This document shows positions 60,989-64,000 of a DNA stretch of 64,000 nucleotides, piece after piece. Under the pieces are notes generated by a model that was given only the letters and a program-made list of their open reading frames with translations, ran no database searches and was not told where the DNA came from. The DNA comes from Rhodobacterales bacterium HKCCE2091. Lineage in GTDB: Bacteria > Pseudomonadota > Alphaproteobacteria > Rhodobacterales > Rhodobacteraceae. The position numbers and the translations under genes were made by a program. The DNA is taken from assembly GCA_015689685.1 (NCBI GenBank), contig WVSL01000014.1, positions 41,123-105,122 of the forward strand, written 5' to 3'. Position 1 is the first letter of the stretch; every line of letters starts with the position of its first letter.

Positions 60989-61513
60989 ATGACGAACGAG
61001 GGACCATTGACCGATCCCTCCGAAGGGAACGAGCCGGAGACCCCGGCTCGTTTTCCGATCGGACCGGACTTCCTGATCGCCATCGGCGTTCTGGTGTTCG
61101 CGGGGGCGGTCTACTACGTGACCACCACGTTCCACACCGTTCCCCGGGCGCTGGTGCGCGGGATGCAGCCGGCGGTGTATCCCCGGTTCCTGGTCGGGGC
61201 GATGGTGGTGCTCGCCCTGATTCTGGCCTTCGCGGCCTGGCGCCGCCGCGGCACCGACACCTGGCAGCCCGCGCCGCCGATCCTGACGCTCTATACCGCG
61301 ATCGCGCTCGTGGCGACGGTGGCGCTTCTGCCGACGCTCGGTCTCCTTCCGGTTCTGGTGCTCTTCTGCGCCGTGCTGCCGGTGCTCTGGGGCCAGCGCA
61401 ACCCGATCGCCATCGGTGCCTTCGCGGTGATCTTCCCGCTCATCGTCTACGGCCTGTTCGGCGGATTGCTCGGCGTGCGCTTTCCCGCCGGCATCCTGTC
61501 CGGGATCCTCTGA
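60989..61513 (+). CDS. Tripartite tricarboxylate transporter TctB-like subunit
   Basis: 174 residues, four membrane helices (e.g. FLIAIGVLVFAGAVYYV; FLVGAMVVLALILAF; ALVATVALLPTLGLLPVLVL). The typical poorly conserved small subunit. GGGGGAGGAG site, ten bases before tctA. Confidence 0.88.
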   Translation: MTNEGPLTDPSEGNEPETPARFPIGPDFLIAIGVLVFAGAVYYVTTTFHTVPRALVRGMQPAVYPRFLVGAMVVLALILAFAAWRRRGTDTWQPAPPILTLYTAIALVATVALLPTLGLLPVLVLFCAVLPVLWGQRNPIAIGAFAVIFPLIVYGLFGGLLGVRFPAGILSGIL

Positions 61514-61522
61514 GGCATCATC

Positions 61523-63046
61523 ATGGACAACATTCTGCTCGGCCTTCAGGTCATGACCCAACCCGCCGCGATCATCGCGGTCGTCGTCGGAACCCTGATC
61601 GGCGTCGCCATCGGCTCGCTTCCGGGGCTCAGTGCGACCATGGCGGTCGCCCTCCTGCTGCCCTTCACCGCGTCGATGGAGCTTGTCCCCGCCATCGGGA
61701 TGCTTGCAGCACTCTATTGCGCGGCGACCTATGGGGGGTCGATCACCGCGATCCTCATCAACTCTCCTGGCACGCCCGCCGCGACCGCCACCGCGCTCGA
61801 CGGCTACCCGATGGCGCAGAAGGGGGAAGCCGGCCGCGCGCTCGGCATCGCGACGGTGGCCAGCACCATCGGCGGCATCCTGAGCCTCTTCGTGCTGCTG
61901 CTCGCGGCGCCGGCGCTTGCGGAACTCGCCTACGACTTCGGCCCGCCCGAATACTTCGGCCTCGCGCTCTTCGGGCTGTCCATGTTGTCGGCGATCAGCG
62001 GCAAGTCCACGGTGAAGAACCTGCTCGGCGGTGTGCTCGGCCTCCTTATAGCCACGGTCGGCTCGGACTTCACGACCGGTGTTCAGCGCTTCACCTTCGG
62101 TTCCCATCACCTGCTCGACGGGATTGACTTCATCCCGGTGATGATCGGCCTCTTCAGCATCTCCGAGTTGCTGGTGCAGTGCTCCAACGCATTCCAGAAG
62201 CGCTTCATCATCGCCTCCGACGCCGCGCGGCTGCCTAGCCGGGACGACTTCCGGCGGGTGTGGAAGACCATCCTCCGCGGCACAGGGATCGGCACTTTGA
62301 TCGGGGTTCTTCCGGCCGAGGGCGGGACCGTGGGATCGCTCATCGCCTATTCGCAGGAACGGCGGTTCAGCAAGCGGCCCGAGGACTTCGGAACCGGCGT
62401 GATAGAAGGCGTCGCGGCGCCGGAATCGGCCAACAACGCGGCGACCGGCGGGGCGATGGTACCGACCCTGGCGCTCGGCATTCCCGGCAGTTCGACCACG
62501 GCGGTCATGATCGGCGCGCTGATGCTGCACGGCCTGCGACCCGGCCCGATCCTGTTCATCGAGCAGCCGACGTTCCTCTACTCGATCTTCGGGGCGATGC
62601 TGCTCGCAAACATCCTGTTCTTCGGCATCGGCCTGCTCGGGGCGAAGGTTTTCGCACGGATCACGCTGATCCCGGTCGGGTTCCTTTGGACCTCGGTCTT
62701 CGTGTTCTCTGTGGTCGGCGCCTATTCGCTGGAACAGGGCATGACCGATGTCTGGATCATGCTGATCGCCGGGTTCTTGGGCTTTCTGCTGCGGCGATGG
62801 GGCTTCTCGCCCGCGCCGATCATCATGGGGCTCGTTCTGGGCGAGATCGTGGAGAACAGCCTGAAGCAGTCGCTCCTGATCTTCGGCGGCGACTGGTTCG
62901 GGTTCTTCGGACGGCCGATCTTCGTTCTGTTTTTCGTCATGACGTGTCTCGGGCTCTTCGGTCCGCTGATCGGAAAGCTGTTCCGGATGGGCCGTCGCGC
63001 CCCGAACTTGGAAGCGAAGGCGGGAAGCGGATCGGGAACCGAATGA
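61523..63046 (+). CDS. Tripartite tricarboxylate transporter TctA subunit
   Basis: 507 residues, about 11-12 membrane helices. Contains the TctA signatures GSLPGLSATMAVALLLPFT, ALYCAATYGGSITAILINSP and the second half-site ALGIPGSSTTAVMIGALMLHG, reflecting the inverted duplicated fold. The main transport channel; the substrate is probably the acid handled by the enolase-superfamily and MmgE/PrpD enzymes. Confidence 0.93.
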   Translation: MDNILLGLQVMTQPAAIIAVVVGTLIGVAIGSLPGLSATMAVALLLPFTASMELVPAIGMLAALYCAATYGGSITAILINSPGTPAATATALDGYPMAQKGEAGRALGIATVASTIGGILSLFVLLLAAPALAELAYDFGPPEYFGLALFGLSMLSAISGKSTVKNLLGGVLGLLIATVGSDFTTGVQRFTFGSHHLLDGIDFIPVMIGLFSISELLVQCSNAFQKRFIIASDAARLPSRDDFRRVWKTILRGTGIGTLIGVLPAEGGTVGSLIAYSQERRFSKRPEDFGTGVIEGVAAPESANNAATGGAMVPTLALGIPGSSTTAVMIGALMLHGLRPGPILFIEQPTFLYSIFGAMLLANILFFGIGLLGAKVFARITLIPVGFLWTSVFVFSVVGAYSLEQGMTDVWIMLIAGFLGFLLRRWGFSPAPIIMGLVLGEIVENSLKQSLLIFGGDWFGFFGRPIFVLFFVMTCLGLFGPLIGKLFRMGRRAPNLEAKAGSGSGTE

Positions 63047-63155
63047 TCCTTCGGCGGCGCGCTCCGGCGCCCGCCGGACGTACCCGAATGCGGCCGGTAT
63101 CGCCGATCCCGTCAAGGGACCGGCGGAGGAGCCGAGAAAGAACGAGGAGAGAAAG

Positions 63156-63941
63156 ATGGATTTGGGACTGACCGGCCGAACCGCCCTGGTGCTTGGTGGC
63201 GGAGGCGGGCTCGGCGGCGCGATCGCGCGGGGGCTCGGGGCCGAAGGCGCATCCGTCGCTGTGGCCGATCTGAACGAGGACGCGGCGTCCGGGGTCGCAG
63301 ACGCGATCACCGCGGCCGGCGGAAAGGCGGTGTCGCTTCAATGGGACCTCGCGGACATTGATGCGGTCGATGCGAAGGTGGCCTCGGTCGAAAGCGCGCT
63401 CGGGCCGGTCGACGTGCTGATCGCGATCACTGGCGGCCCGCCGCCCGGCGGGGCCGCGGGCCAGTTGCCGGAAACCTGGCGCAAGTTCTTCGATTCCATG
63501 ATCGTCTCGGTGATGACCATCGCCGACCGGGTCCTTCCTGGGATGCGCGATCGCGGATGGGGCCGGATCGTGACCTCAACCTCGTCGGGCGTGGTCGCAC
63601 CGATCCCGAACCTAGGGATCTCCAACGCCCTCCGCATGTCGCTCGTCGGCTGGTCGAAGACCTTGGCCGCCGAAGTTGGTAAGGATGGCGTTACCTGCAA
63701 TATCGTCATGCCCGGCCGGATCGCGACCGGGCGGATCACCTTCCTCGACGAAAAGAAGGCCGAACGCGAGGGCCGCAGCGTAGAGGAGGTGCGGGCCGAA
63801 AGCCTCGCCATGATCCCGATGGGGCGCTACGGAGATCCGAAGGAATACGCTGACATGGTGAGCTTCCTCGCTTCCGACCGCGCGGGCTACATCACCGGGT
63901 CGCAAATCCGCATCGACGGCGGATACATCCCGAATATCTGA
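63156..63941 (+). CDS. SDR family protein lacking the canonical YxxxK motif
   Basis: 261 residues. Cofactor loop LGGGGGLGGAIARG and C-terminal ITGSQIRIDGGYIPN are normal, but where YxxxK is expected the sequence is SNALR (in LGISNALRMSLVGWSKTLAA), so both the catalytic Tyr and Lys are replaced. TSTSS keeps a Ser. It could be a reductase with an altered site or a binding protein. GAGGAGAGAAAG site. In the rightward catabolic operon, about 110 bases after tctA. Confidence 0.87.
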   Translation: MDLGLTGRTALVLGGGGGLGGAIARGLGAEGASVAVADLNEDAASGVADAITAAGGKAVSLQWDLADIDAVDAKVASVESALGPVDVLIAITGGPPPGGAAGQLPETWRKFFDSMIVSVMTIADRVLPGMRDRGWGRIVTSTSSGVVAPIPNLGISNALRMSLVGWSKTLAAEVGKDGVTCNIVMPGRIATGRITFLDEKKAEREGRSVEEVRAESLAMIPMGRYGDPKEYADMVSFLASDRAGYITGSQIRIDGGYIPNI

Positions 63942-63959
63942 AAACGGAGACCGAAGCTG

Positions 63960-64000
63960 ATGTCCGAAACCGAGACCGCCGCCCTCGACGCCGCCGCGAT
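63960..64000 (+). CDS. Start of the next gene, cut by the window edge
   Basis: ATG at 63960 begins an open frame (MSETETAALDAAA) 18 bases after the SDR stop, preceded by GGAGACCGAAG. Too short to identify; probably another gene of the same operon. Confidence 0.45.
   Translation, partial: MSETETAALDAAA

Overview
The window is GC-rich, densely coded chromosome-type DNA with many ATGA stop/start overlaps. An RpoE-ChrR pair of the Rhodobacter type, an Rhodobacter-sized RpoN, TRAP-era style tripartite tricarboxylate transporters and a Flp-like pilin all point to an alphaproteobacterium of the order Rhodobacterales. No tRNA, rRNA, CRISPR array or intact insertion sequence was seen.

Layout. 1-1750: end of a pectin-degradation operon (GH105 hydrolase fragment, pectinesterase). 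1747-6436: the singlet-oxygen stress locus, with rpoE-chrR on the minus strand and, diverging from it, a four-gene operon (FAD oxidoreductase, DUF1365, DUF3833, SDR). Both start from mirror-image RpoE-type promoters that share a palindrome. 6651-12210: oppABCDF-like peptide ABC transporter (minus strand). 12468-15843: rhodanese, an AceE-like thiamine-diphosphate enzyme and a divergent Lrp/AsnC regulator.

15855-30010: a propane/acetone-type soluble diiron monooxygenase island on the minus strand. Reading 5' to 3' it runs rpoN, then prmA-prmB-prmC-prmD, amidohydrolase, DUF59 protein, dedicated GroEL-like chaperonin, zinc alcohol dehydrogenase, VOC protein, an unknown protein and an AcoR-type sigma-54 activator. 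A good -24/-12 promoter lies upstream of prmA. The island therefore carries its own oxygenase, folding helper, downstream dehydrogenase, activator and sigma-54.

30106-47072: an accessory locus of mostly unrecognised genes: a helical protein, a WD40-type protein with small coiled-coil partners, GNAT, Flp-like pilin, a Cry-domain-I-like helical protein, two paralogous actinoporin-like beta proteins, a membrane-anchored fibril-repeat protein with a G10 tract at its ribosome-binding site, a membrane protein with a LytR_C-like end, a double GT2 glycosyltransferase, a small exported protein and a hydrolase. This is the most likely place for an undescribed system, possibly surface-associated and pore-forming. 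It is followed by a 1193-residue SARP/AAA/TPR regulator (47054-50635).

50819-55240: DUF1127-like small protein coupled to a homocysteine S-methyltransferase with a strong terminator, MFS exporter with DUF2798 partner and divergent LysR regulator, then a degenerate repeat patch with a LysR remnant. 55237-64000: a carboxylate/sugar-acid catabolic locus: MmgE/PrpD and enolase-superfamily genes on one strand; GntR regulator, second enolase-superfamily gene, TctC-TctB-TctA transporter and SDR on the other, with TTGTCGACA operator-like boxes flanking the GntR gene.
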